DNA of 64,000 nt from Campylorhamphus procurvoides (Eukaryota; Chordata; Aves; Passeriformes; Dendrocolaptidae). The position numbers were made by a program, and so were the translations under genes. The notes under the pieces were generated by a model, which did not search any database, was not told the origin of the DNA, and saw only the letters and a program-made list of their open reading frames with translations. Positions 49,021 to 58,801 of this stretch are shown here, in pieces. Numbering within the stretch: the stretch's first letter is position 1; each line of letters begins with the position of its first letter. Where the stretch lies: assembly GCA_013396655.1 (NCBI GenBank), contig WBMV01000093.1, positions 1,108,208 through 1,172,207 on the forward strand, written 5' to 3'.

Positions 49021-51512
49021 ATATCTTAGCTCTCTCTTGAACTAAGACATTTATGCAGAGTTCAAACATGTCTTTTGTATTCGGATAGCTCTCCTTCAGG
49101 AGCCTTCTTTTTCACTCTCAGGTCTCAGCAATCTACTTCATGATGTTTCTTCCAATCTTGGTACGACTGTTCTCCCACATATCTCCAAAGTGTAATTCAA
49201 GTCACTTATGCCAGTTTGCTCCAGGTAGCTTCCCCAGCTGTCACCAAGGTATCATCATCCCTTGGATTAGCAAGTACATGGCAGGGAATGCCATCATAAC
49301 CTGAATTCATCCCTCTGGTGATCCCGCACAGCATCCCAGGGTGGCTGACAGGTGTACTGAGCAGGTTTTGCAGTGAGGGGACATGTCTTCCTCTGGGGTA
49401 TGCCAGTGATGGATGGCTCTTAAGCCATTGAGTTCAACACATCCTGTGTGGGCTTTTGCAGACCTTAGGTCAGGTGCTGAAGGCTCAAATGTGGCCTGGT
49501 GGGAAGCAACGAGATGTTTCCTATGGCTGAGATTTCAGCTAAGCCATATTTACTGATGGCTTTATAACCGTGGTATTTTTCAAGAGAACCTCAGACCCAG
49601 GCCAGTGACCCCCAGGGCTATATTCAACAGGCTCAAAGGCCTTCAGGCATCAGCATACTTCTGTAAATCCAATGCTAAAGCTCCAGAGAGCCTGACAGAC
49701 TAAAGCAAATGAAAATCCACTTTAAAAGCAGCATAAAGAAACATGAGAAACACACAGCAGCATGCAAAATGCACATTTTTCAGTGTAGTTGGCAGATAGC
49801 AGAAAAATAAGCAAAGACAACAATAACTATATATTAAAAAGTTCTTGCAACAGCTGAGATAACAGGTTTAACATATTTTTCAGCTATCCAGTCACACAGA
49901 TAATTTGGCAGTAACATAAATCACCAAGGAGACAACTGGACCCACAGGACAGGGGCAGGAGAGGGAGCAGAGGTGCAGAAGGCAAAGCACTAAACCTTTC
50001 AGGAACCAGTTAATGCAAACAGTCATTGGAAATAACGTGTGGGCAGGGGGGCACTACAGTTCAACTGTGCAACACCTTTGGGACTCCATCATGAGATGGA
50101 AAGCAAGAGTTTTGACAGATCAGCCTACAAGAAACAGATCTAAAGAGTGACGCTCAAGAACGTGAAAATTCTATTACATAGTCAGGGCTACATTCTCCCT
50201 CCCAGGGCTACATCCCTCCCAGAACAGGATGCCCCATCCTGGGAGTTGAAGGGCACTATCCAAAGCCATGATCTCCTTGTGAAGAACTATCATCCACAAT
50301 CAGGTCAGACATTGCAAAAGTGAGATGTAATCCAAAGTTTCCCTGATTCAGGTATCATGAAAGGCTGATTGCCAAGCTGCTGTCAGCTGAAAACGAACCT
50401 TGCACAAGCATCTCAAAGTCTAGAGGCTGAGAAAGTCTTTACTCATTTTCAAGGATCATGGCTTAAGGAATTAATTGAGACTGAAGGATGGTGCACTACC
50501 AAAGAAGAACTACAGCATGATTAATAAACATGGAAAATAATGTGAAATTTACTTCTTCCAATCACTTTACTACACTCAGTTTAAAATGTTTTCTGTTCAA
50601 TCTAGCCATGTTTATCCACAAACATATAAAATTACATTATATATCTCTTTATATGGTGGATCAAATGGCAAATAGTTAAGAGAATGCAAAAAGTATCAGG
50701 GCAGCAAGCAGAAAAAAGCTCTTTTCTACTACACTTTACACATGGAACCTAGAAAGAGAGACTAATTGCTCCCTGGGACCCTGTGATTAGCTAAATCTGA
50801 CTTGTAAACAGCTGCAAGATCATGGTATCAAGGAGTGAGTACCTCTGTTTTCTGTCTCCCTGGCTGCTTGAGACACATTTTTCCCCTGATCGGAGCTGAT
50901 TGGGCCTCTCATTTACCAATTAGGGGATGAGACTGAACAGGGAGGAATGGAGGATGATTAAAAATCTGCTCTTTGCTGTTTCTAGACAACTGTGTACCAT
51001 TCTCTTCCAAATTAAATCTGGCTTCTGGCTGGCAAGTTGACTGGCAAATGCAATCTCATTTCCCAAGTGCCAGAGCACATCAGCTGTACATGTGCCATTT
51101 GTGGTCCATCCGCAGGAAACGTGACATGCCCACTGATTTTGGGTGGGCTCAGAAGGGGATGCAGCAGTACAAGCAGCATGTCACTGAGCTTTCCTACTCT
51201 TCCCTCCTCCCCAAATTAAGTAAGCTTTGGGAACCTTGGGAGACTGTGCTTTAAAACCTGGACAATTCACACCATTTCCAAACACCAGCTTTTGTCAACA
51301 GGTCTAGTTAGTAAGGAATCACTCTTTAAATGGAAAGATAGTGGCAATGAAATAGTTTCATTATCTAAAAGAATTATGATTTAAAAGAAATATGATTTAG
51401 GAGTTCTGGCAGGTGATGTAGGAAATATTTGGTTTCTGTTTGTCCATTCTATCTGTTGATCTAGGGCAGGGTGCAAATGAATGGAACACGCCCTCAGAAA
51501 AAAGTTGAAACA
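49021..51512. other. Non-coding stretch, no gene seen
   Basis: Unique-looking sequence. The frame at 50973-51254 (93 codons) has no domain. The phrase 'cccagggctacat' occurs twice close together near 50175-50215 (a small local duplication). Confidence 0.5.
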
Positions 51513-51517
51513 ACGAT

Positions 51518-52102
51518 TGTGGAGGTTTGGGTTGACTCCCTGCCAAGTCCAATTGCTGACCACACAGATTCCACCCCCTCCCAAGAGAGAAGGAAAAAAG
51601 TATCCAAAAAGACAATTGTAGTAAAAGTATATATATATATATTCACATATATTACAATTATATACAATCAAACACTATGAATCTACAGAACAAATCCCAA
51701 AGCAATCCCAAAAGGGAAAAGAGGGAAGGGGAAAGGGAAATGGGACAAAAACGGGTAAACCCAAACAAAACAAATACACACACCCGTAAACTCAGGGAAA
51801 AGCTCAATAAGTAACTAATACAACCAATTTTCACCAACACTCCCCTTAAGAGAAAGCAGGTCCTTCCCCTCCGTACGGCTGGGACAGCAGCTGCTCCGAG
51901 AGGCCTCAGCTCACAGAGATAAGAGCTAAAGCTGACAGAGAGCTGATGTCCTCCAAGCACAGGAAAGGAAGAGAGAGAGAGAGAAAAATCTTCCCTCTGT
52001 CTTTATATACACCTGATTACATGAAGGAATGGCGTGGAATATTTCCTTAGTTATGACCCTGTTACTAGGGAAGGCCAAAACCAAGAAAACTAAAGCCCCA
52101 CA
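51518..52102 (-). repeat. Solo LTR, 585 bp, with perfect 5-bp target-site duplication
   Basis: The + strand runs from TGTGGAGG to GCCCCACA, so the minus strand starts TGTGGGGC and ends CCTCCACA. It is flanked by ACGAT on both sides (51513-51517 and 52103-52107). Five bases is typical for ERVL-type and some ERV1 elements. In the sense direction the U3 contains 'gtatataaag' (52001-52010 on +), followed by GA- and TA-rich low-complexity tracts (51970-51984, 51628-51653). No internal ERV sequence is present. Confidence 0.88.
52001..52010 (-). promoter_or_regulatory. LTR TATA box
   Basis: Reads GTATATAAAG in the sense direction, about 95 bases into the LTR from its 5' end. This implies a short U3. 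Confidence 0.55.
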
Positions 52103-52107
52103 ACGAT

Positions 52108-53923
52108 TTAAAATTCACTCTGAGGTAGATGAGAAGTAAAATGCACATCCATAGGAAACCCGTATTCTCCATTAGATAGTCCTTGGGTACAGACTCCCCA
52201 CAGGAAGGCTTTCAGCCAGTTTCATAACCTTTATAATTTTATAATCTTTATCTTGGGAGGGAAGTAGTGCTTTTGAAAAAATTGTCTTCAAAATAACTCC
52301 TTTTTTCACCAATAATTGTGTCATATTATTTTTTAAAATTCATTTTCCAGTGAGAGAAATACAATATTATATTTTATGATGTCACAGACTTTTTTCAGCA
52401 TAAGAGAATACTTTAGATGGGTTAAAGCAAAGGGGTGGCAATGCTAACCAGAATTACACCTCACTCCTCTGACACAGTGAAAAGGTAAAGTGAGCTGCAG
52501 TACCCGAGGCCCATTTGTCCCTCTCTAATTTGTCCTAATTAATTTGTCCCAATAATTGTCATAATTGAAAAATTCATTTCAGGAGAGATTCAGGAGGAAA
52601 ACTGTTCCTAGTTTCCAGCACAGATTAAAATGAGCTGCCAGAGCTGCAAGGGGGAGCTAACAAAGCACCTGACTGTATTATGCCTGGAATGAGCCAGAGG
52701 TGTCAGTCTGCCCTTCTTGAGTACCCTCATTTGAGAACAGCACAAGATCTTGAGTGCCTCTTGTCCTCTGTGATTGCATCTGCACTCCAGTGCTGCCATC
52801 CTCTTGGAGTTTGACTAAGCCCTGTGATCACTGACACTAGTTTGCTGTTTTCTCAGCACACACAGGGTCGATCCATTGCTTTTTTTCTAACCCTTGTTTG
52901 CCTTCCTGCAGCTGAAAGCAGATGCACACAGATACTGCCTGACACTGTCAGTGGGGAAACCGTATCAAACTGGTACCAGTAATGTTGTCTGCAGCTTAAG
53001 CCAAGAGCTGCAGCAAGTGGTCTGAGTGCACAGCATTCAATTAAAATGTTGTGCTTATTCATAAGCTTCCTTGACATTAATATGAATAAAATGGCAAAAA
53101 GCCTACATTTTATATTCTGTCATTTCACTCTGCATGACTAGTACTGTAACTCTGTATGATCCCACTACATTCATACAGATTACACTTACAAATTGCCCCT
53201 CTGAATAAAGAGCACTGCGCAGGGATGACAAGTATTGATTTTCAATCTCCTTCCAAAATGACTCTATCATTGCAAGTAAGTCAGGCAATTTGCCTCACTT
53301 TACACTTCAGGCTATAGGCCTCAGATCACATTGACAGGCCTGATCCTTCAGGAGATGTTTAATTAGAAAAGAAATGAAAGGAATTGTTGTAAATCAGCAC
53401 TTAGCAGTGCTACAGAATTTGTAAAGCTCTTTCTTCCCCCCTGTATGAGCTGACTTTATTCTCTTAACCTCATCAGGAAATTTGAGGTTCTTGTTCCACA
53501 TAATTAAAACTGCAGCATTCTCTCTAGGAAACACCTTGCATTCTGTTCTTCTCTTCCTTGCCAGCTCCTCCTGCACTGCCATGCCCCCGGCAGGGCTCCC
53601 CTTCCCCACGGGCAGTGCCTGGGCATGGTTGCTGTCAGAGCTCTTTGAGCCGAGCTGTGGCTCACACGCAGTTCAGGAGCATCCCAGGGGTGGCAATCGC
53701 AGCCCTGTCCCTGCCACAGCACTCGGAAGCAACACTTGCTGCCCCCAGACCGACCCAAAGGCACCTGCAAAGGCTCCTTTGGCTGCGGGACCCAGGTGAA
53801 GCCCTTGGTTAAGTCAATTCTTCCACCAATGGCTGGAGTCTTTGACACTTTATATCAAGTTGCTTTGGAATTGTTGTGAGGTAGGGGCTTCTTATTTTTT
53901 TGTCTTTTGATTTTTAAACCAAA
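52108..53923. other. Non-coding stretch, no gene seen
   Basis: AT-rich except for a GC-rich block at 53540-53800, where all three + frames and one minus frame stay open for 80-115 codons. None shows a domain. No repeat can be named. Confidence 0.5.
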
Positions 53924-54061
53924 CCACTGAGATAATTCAGTTGGTTAAAACGGTGCTAATAACACCAGGGTCATGGGTTTGATCCCCCTATGGGCCATTA
54001 CCTAAGAGCTGGACTCAGTGATCCTTGAGAGTCCCTTCCAACTCAGAGTATTGAGTGATTA
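53924..54061 (+). repeat. tRNA-Ile/CR1 SINE (TguSINE1-type)
   Basis: The head aligns along its whole length with tRNA-Ile. The A box is at 53931-53944 ('gataattcagttgg'), the anticodon-loop 'ctaataa' contains AAT (53958-53960), the B box is at 53976-53986 ('ggtttgatccc'), and the 3' acceptor strand 'gggcca' is near 53992-53997. The tail (53998-54061) is the CR1 3' end: 'ggactcagtgatcc', 'gtcccttccaactc' and a 'gagtgatta' ending. The composite is the structure of passerine tRNA-Ile SINEs, whose tail lets CR1 enzymes mobilise them. Mutations in the head and the missing mature 5' pairing make a working tRNA very unlikely. Confidence 0.88.
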
Positions 54062-55717
54062 TGAAAAAACCCCAGGGTTTACCAGCCTTCCCGCCTCAGC
54101 TCCATGCTTGCTCCTCTCCCTCACACACAGGTCTCTTTCCGCTGGTTTGGCCTTGTCCCTCTGCTGCTCCACTTGCTCATCTGGCTCCCCAGGCAGCCAC
54201 CAGGCAGCCTCAAATCCCAGATTCCCCCAAAACACAGGGCAGGTTCTTGAAATGTGCCCATGCAGGTGTCTTGCAGGGCAACAGATGACACAGTACAGCA
54301 AATCCTGAGTACGTGGTGTGTTCACTGGAGTTCTTTTCATAACAAGTCTTTTCATGTGAATGACACATCAACCTTACCATCTTGAAAGGGCTCCAGGAAT
54401 AACCTCTGCACCTTTTAAGCACTTGTTGAAGAAGGAATATCTCCAAGCTTAAGAGAAGGATGTAACATTTTTGACACTGCAAGAGGTTTTAAAAAATTAC
54501 CTTCTGTTGGAATGCAGTAGGGAGGAAAAAAAGCCTCCTACAATTTTATTAAAACTTGTTACAAACACTGAGTGCAATCGTCCATCACCTTATATAGATT
54601 ACTTTTTCTTCTCTTTAGTGTGAGAAATGAAACTACTTGTTTACTGCAGCAATAATATATGGAGAAGTACTTCCAAAGCTCCCAGCTGTGCTCTGTCTAC
54701 CACTTACTATGGAAGGGAGGGAAAAAAATTCCCCTCCAAAAAGCCAGCAGAGAGGTTTGGATGCCAATGGGCTCATAGTGGGCTGCAGGTGAGACATGTT
54801 GCTTCTGCAGTGTAGAAGTATTGAGGGAGGGGAGTGTTGTGTGAATGGTCTTCAGCCTGCCTGGTGCAGAATCCTCAGCTGCCTTGGGCTTGATGGGGCA
54901 GTGGAGGAGCCCTCAGCTCCCCTATGCACAGTGTCAGAGTCCCTTCTGTGGCATGAAGCTCTTTGAGTCAAGGACAGCAAAAAAACCCACTTCAGATTAA
55001 TTCCTCTTTTTGCCACAAAAGGTGTGGAAAAAGTAATTTTATTCTTACAAATACATAGAAACATCTGGAATCTTCGGTATTTCTTTGAGCGCAGTGTTGT
55101 CTGTGTAAGCTCAGTCAAGCCTACAAACTTTAGTGCTTTGCTGTTAATTGGGGTTATGGAGGTCACCCAAATGACTGGGACTTCTTCCTTTGGTGCTGAG
55201 AGGAATCCTGGCTACAGAACACCCTACTTGCTATTGGAAGACGTGGCTTGCCAGCTGACTGTGTACAAAAGTGTTCAATAAATAGAATCTCACTCTGAAG
55301 TGTATAATAACTCAGCCCTGGATCATTCAAGTTATTGAATGAAATACTGGATGCATTTTTTTTCCTGAATGATTCAGGAGTTTAGAAAAAAAGAATCACT
55401 GTACTAAATAATAATAAAATTACAACACTTATGAACTACTTTTAAAATATGTCATGATTAAAATATACTTTTCTGCTCAGAACTCATTAGAATAAGAACC
55501 AAACACAGAGTGAACCTTCTGTGCTTTATTACAACCACTGTTAATATTTTCAGGAATTTCCAACTATTTCAAAAATTTGTTCTGGAAATGAAGAGGAAAA
55601 CTTTGATTTCTAGTGTTCTAGAACTACCAAATTGTTCTGTGTACAACACAGCTAATGAAGTCGAGCTTCCTATGAAGTTGAACTTTTCCTTCCTTTTTTC
55701 TTTCCCTTTCTTCATAG
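54062..55717. other. Non-coding stretch, possible last intron
   Basis: AT-rich with short frames only. If the exon at 55718 is real, this is intron sequence. The last 33 bases form a strong pyrimidine tract (55685-55713) ending in 'catag'. Confidence 0.45.
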
Positions 55718-55809
55718 AGTACCTGCAGGCTCCTTACATGTCCTTTGTGAGAGCCACCCTGAGCAAGACAGGCCAGACAGTGACCCCCAAGCACAGTATG
55801 AACATCTGA
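55718..55809 (+). CDS. Candidate terminal coding exon of an unidentified gene
   Basis: A long pyrimidine tract and an AG acceptor precede about 30 codons that end in TGA (55807-55809). The encoded C-terminus ends 'TVTPKHSMNI'. Evidence for coding is the composition: 22 of 29 sense codons end in G or C while the flanks on both sides are strongly AT-rich, and the segment is open in only this frame with the acceptor exactly at its start. The exon could begin at 55718 (split codon) or at 55720, because 'agag' offers two AGs. I do not recognise the protein, and no upstream exon was found in the window. An old processed fragment or chance cannot be excluded. Confidence 0.4.
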
Positions 55810-56442
55810 GATCTATTTGCCTCCTCCCTGGCAGAGGTGCTCATTTGGGTCCTTACTCTAGCTACCTACTATTGGCCATAAATTTGTAGGAATGTGATTA
55901 TCTTTGAACTGTTTATTCCTACTTAAAATTTTTTTAAAATAGGCTAGCAGGTTCATAAGTTCCTGGATGGTTGTTTTGGCTTGGTGGTAGATTGACAATG
56001 CCATCACCAAGGTTTGTTTTCTTGAGGAGATCAGGTCACTGGCTCAACTTTAGTCATTATCTTGGGAACTTCAATTGTATTTTCAGAACATTCCAGAATG
56101 AATAATGCTTTCTTACTACCAAACAGTGACTTTACACATGGGATTTAGACAAATGTAGGGCACTGAAGGGAGCCCATAGTGTAGCACAGCTGAATGATCA
56201 AGCATGCACAGGAGTTTTGCAGCCTGGAGAGACAGGACAATGTACTTGATCTAAGTCTCCTTCTACAGCTGTTGAGGGCTGCTGAAGTAGCCAGAATTCA
56301 CTATCTACCTCTAAAGGGATCTGCAGCCTCTATACTGCACTCTTTCCCACAGGTAGTTGTGGCTTTGTGCTGGGTAGGGAGCTCCTACACTCAGAACCGT
56401 CCTCAGTCCCAGCTTGTCAGGTACTTTTACTGCTGCTGAAGC

Positions 56443-56448
56443 AATAAA
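56443..56448 (+). terminator. Candidate polyadenylation signal
   Basis: AATAAA lies about 630 bases after the candidate stop codon and is the first canonical hexamer there. Use is unproven and depends on the exon being real. Confidence 0.25.
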
Positions 56449-56450
56449 AA

Positions 56451-56468
56451 GATAGGATAGGATAGGAT
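56451..56468. repeat. GATAG pentanucleotide microsatellite
   Basis: Three exact GATAG units and a partial fourth. Confidence 0.85.
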
Positions 56469-57073
56469 CAAGCTGGATGCTGATGGAGGGGATATTTCTT
56501 GCTGAAACTTCTGCTGATGTTTTAGCTCTTTTGGAAAACTACGAGCAGCTTAAAAGTTGCTTAACTCAACCTAGGAGTCCTCATAACCAAACAAACTGGT
56601 TCCCTATGGGTCTCTCACAGTATTTCAGCAGTTTGCCATATCTGACAGACTTGCCATACCAGTCAGGTAACATAAACGTAGTTCTCCTGGACTGACATTT
56701 CTGAGTACCAGTGCAAACACTATTTTAAATTTGCAGAGAACATATTATTTTAATAAAAATATCACTGCCCTTTTCACACAAGTGAGTGGTCCTGCCAAGT
56801 GCCCTTTTCTCACTTGTCCCATCCCGTTCTAGTGGGCGGCTACCAGGGGCTCTGCTCCCTGTCCACTGTCAAATACCAACAGAGAGCTCCCCTTCTGCTC
56901 CCTGTTCTAAGGGCTTTGGCTTTCCAACATTACAAAAACAGACAAAGAATAAAAGTATGATAAAATCTTAGCACCTTCTTAGGATTGTTTTTCAACAGAT
57001 CTCTGCTCTATTATGTGCAGCCTGTAATTGTAAAATCATTTTGCACTTACAAATATTTTCTGTTGGAAAATGG

Positions 57074-57188
57074 AATCACAGAATCATAGAATATCCTGAG
57101 CTGGAAGGGACTCACAAGGATCGCTGAAGTCCAACTCCTGGCCCCACACAGAACAGTCCCAAGAATCACACCATGTGCCTGACAGCAG
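57074..57188 (-). repeat. CR1 LINE, 5'-truncated 3' end, antisense
   Basis: On the + strand it starts 'aatcacagaatcatagaat', the complement of the CR1 terminal repeat. It continues with 'gctggaagggactcacaagg' and 'gtccaactcctggcccc' and stops near 'accatgtgcctgac'. The minus strand is therefore the sense direction. It lies 130 bases upstream of RTE copy 2 and has no coding capacity. Confidence 0.92.
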
Positions 57189-57321
57189 TCATTTATTTTC
57201 AACTGTTCTGTAATTTTTTTATACTTTTTTGATTAAAAAAAATCTATGAATTAAATTAATCTATGCCAGAATACAGGCATGAATTTTCGTTGCAGAAGTT
57301 ATTTATATATGCCGTAAAATA

Positions 57322-57527
57322 GTCTTGGACTACACAGTTGGCACTGAAGAGAGTCTGAAATTGTCCAAACCATTGATTCACTATGAAGGTTTTATCTGTG
57401 AGAAGCATTTGGCCATCTGCACTGAGTAGGGAGCTTAGAACCTGGTGTGTGGGTCCATACACTGCTTTCAGAGCCTCACAGAATCCTCTGTGGTCACCCA
57501 AGTCTGCACATAGTTGGGTCTTTTTGA
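57322..57527 (-). pseudogene. Inverted RTE linker segment (copy 2)
   Basis: Read on the minus strand it encodes the region between endonuclease and reverse transcriptase: 'DLGDHRGFCEALKAVYGPTH', then 'LLTDKTFIVNQWFGQFQTLF' and 'SANCVVQD', where homology ends at the flank. In an intact element this would lie immediately before 'SAIQHITQHPVKSE', which is where the + strand part begins. The frame is open throughout, so the insertion may be fairly young. Confidence 0.85.
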
Positions 57528-58082
57528 GTCCAAGGCTCAGCAATTCAACACATTACACAACATCCGGTGAAAAGTGAATTGGATCTAGCCCCTACTATGG
57601 AAGACACACTTAAGGCCATTCAGCAGGTAAGAACTGGCAAGACAGCTGGGGTTGATGGAATCCCACCCAAAGTTTGGAAGCATGGAGGCCAAGCACTCCA
57701 TGCTAAGTTTCACGAGCTCATTGTGCCTTGCTGGGAACAAGGTGAACTATCATCAGATTTCCATGATGCAGTCATCATCATCCTGTACAAGAAGAAAGGA
57801 GAAAAATCAGACTGCTCAAATTACTGAGGTATGACTTTGCTCTCCATTGCTGGTAAAATCCTTGCAAGAATTCTTTTGAACAGATTAGTACCCGCTATTG
57901 CAGAAGAACTTCTACCTGAAAGCCAATGTGGTTTCAGAGCCAGCAGGAGTACCACAGACATGGTATTTGTTCTCAGACAACTGCAAGAGAAGTGTAGGGA
58001 ACAGAACAAAGGACTCTGGGTGACTTTTGTTGACCTCACCAAAGCTTTTGACACTGTGAGCAGAAAAGGCTTGTGGCAGATC
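57528..58082 (+). pseudogene. RTE reverse transcriptase, N-terminal part (copy 2), with in-frame stop
   Basis: Same frame and content as copy 1: 'VQGSAIQHITQHPVKSELDL', 'GVDGIPPKVWK', 'KSDCSNY', TGA at 57825-57827, then 'GMTLLSIAGK' and 'QCGFRASRSTTDMVFVLRQL'. It continues further, into 'VTFVDLTKAFDTVSRKGLWQ', which holds the first catalytic Asp of RT motif A. It breaks at the N just after. The TGA again takes the place of the conserved Arg in NYRGI. Confidence 0.9.
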
Positions 58083-58083
58083 N
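58083..58083. other. Single unknown base at an element deletion junction
   Basis: The N stands exactly where the reverse transcriptase jumps from motif A to the C-terminal region. It may be an unsized assembly gap and not a miscalled base. Confidence 0.7.
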
Positions 58084-58758
58084 ATACAGAGCTTCTGTAA
58101 AACTCTATAAAGACTCTGGCGCAATAAACACGTGAAGAAAAGCACAAAGATCAGTGTCTACAGAGCCATTGTACTGTCCACTCTCCTATATGGGTCTGAA
58201 TCATGGGTCATCTATCACCACCACTTGCGACTCCTCAAATGCTTCCATCTGCGCTGCCTCCATGCAATCCTAAACATCCACTGGTCTGATTCCATACCCA
58301 ATGTGTCTGTCCTTGAACAGGCAGAGATCACCAGCATCGAGGCCATGCTGCTGAAAATGCAGCTGTGCTGGGCAGGGCACGTCTCCAGGATGGGGGATCA
58401 CCACCTCCCTAAGACTGTGCTCTATGGGGGACTCACCATTGGTTGCCACAAGAGAGGAGCCCCGAACAGGAGATACAAGGACTCCCTGAAACAATCCCTC
58501 AGCCTTGCCCATATTGACCACCATCAATGGTCCACTCTGGCCTCCAGTTGGGAGAAATGGAGACACACCATCCATAATGCTGCTGCTTCCTTTGAGAACA
58601 CACAGAGAATCAGTCTGGAGGAAAAAAGATAATGCAGGAAGAACCGTGCCTTGCCAGTAGTGTCAATGGAGACTTTCCACTGTGCTTTTTGCAATCGGAC
58701 TTACCTATCTCACATTGGCCTTTTTAGCCACCAGCGTGCTTGTAGCAAGCGTGGGTAG
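58084..58758 (+). pseudogene. RTE C-terminal region with C2HC zinc finger (copy 2)
   Basis: After a one-base frameshift near 58105 the frame runs 'KKSTKISVYRAIVLSTLLYG', then 'AILNIHWSDSIPNVSVLEQA' and 'WAGHVSRMGDHHLPKTVLYG', the conserved RT C-terminal part of RTE elements. A TAA at 58630-58632 interrupts it, but the same frame stays open to TAG at 58756-58758 and encodes a finger with Cys at 58681 and 58690, His at 58729 and Cys at 58741 (C-x2-C-x12-H-x3-C), ending 'SHQRACSKRG'. The natural end of the protein is therefore 58758. The finger probably binds nucleic acid; this is inferred. Confidence 0.85.
58735..58753 (+). promoter_or_regulatory. RTE 3' RNA hairpin (copy 2)
   Basis: The arms CGTGCTTG and CAAGCGTG pair over 8 bp in RNA, two of them G-U wobbles, around a TAG loop. 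Copy 1 has Watson-Crick pairs at the same places. The hairpin overlaps the last codons of the zinc finger and the stop follows it at once. A role in template recognition is inferred. Confidence 0.55.
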
Positions 58759-58801
58759 AGCCCTTGTAAATCTTTGTTAGTGAAGCCTAGCCATGATGGT
58801 G

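Larger units (their letters stand above)
55810..57073 (+). other. Non-coding stretch, possible 3' untranslated region
   Basis: Follows the candidate stop codon. AATAAA occurs at 56443-56448, just before a GATAG repeat, and again near 56752 and 56943. Any of these could serve a 3' UTR. The frames at 56194-56439 and 56477-56695 have no domain. Confidence 0.35.
57322..58801 (+). mobile_element. RTE-clade LINE (AviRTE-like), copy 2, with inverted 5' segment
   Basis: Composed of an inverted linker segment (57322-57527), a + strand reverse-transcriptase part (57528-58082), a single N (58083), and the C-terminal part with the 3' end (58084-58801). The inverted segment's transcript-downstream end ('gtccaagac') meets the left flank, and the + part starts at the same transcript point ('gtccaagg'). 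This is the arrangement produced by twin priming during target-primed reverse transcription. The + part is about 96% identical to copy 1 over 490 bases. The RT region from motif A to near the C-terminus is missing at the N. The 3' end is 'ccatgatgg'. The copy is non-functional. Confidence 0.88.

Noticed and set aside
53931..53997. Possible functional tRNA-Ile gene
   Set aside because: The head is mutated, its acceptor ends do not pair as in a mature tRNA, and it runs straight into a CR1 tail, so it is a SINE head.
57256..57543. Minus-strand 95-codon frame as a separate gene
   Set aside because: It is the inverted RTE linker plus flanking bases at both ends.
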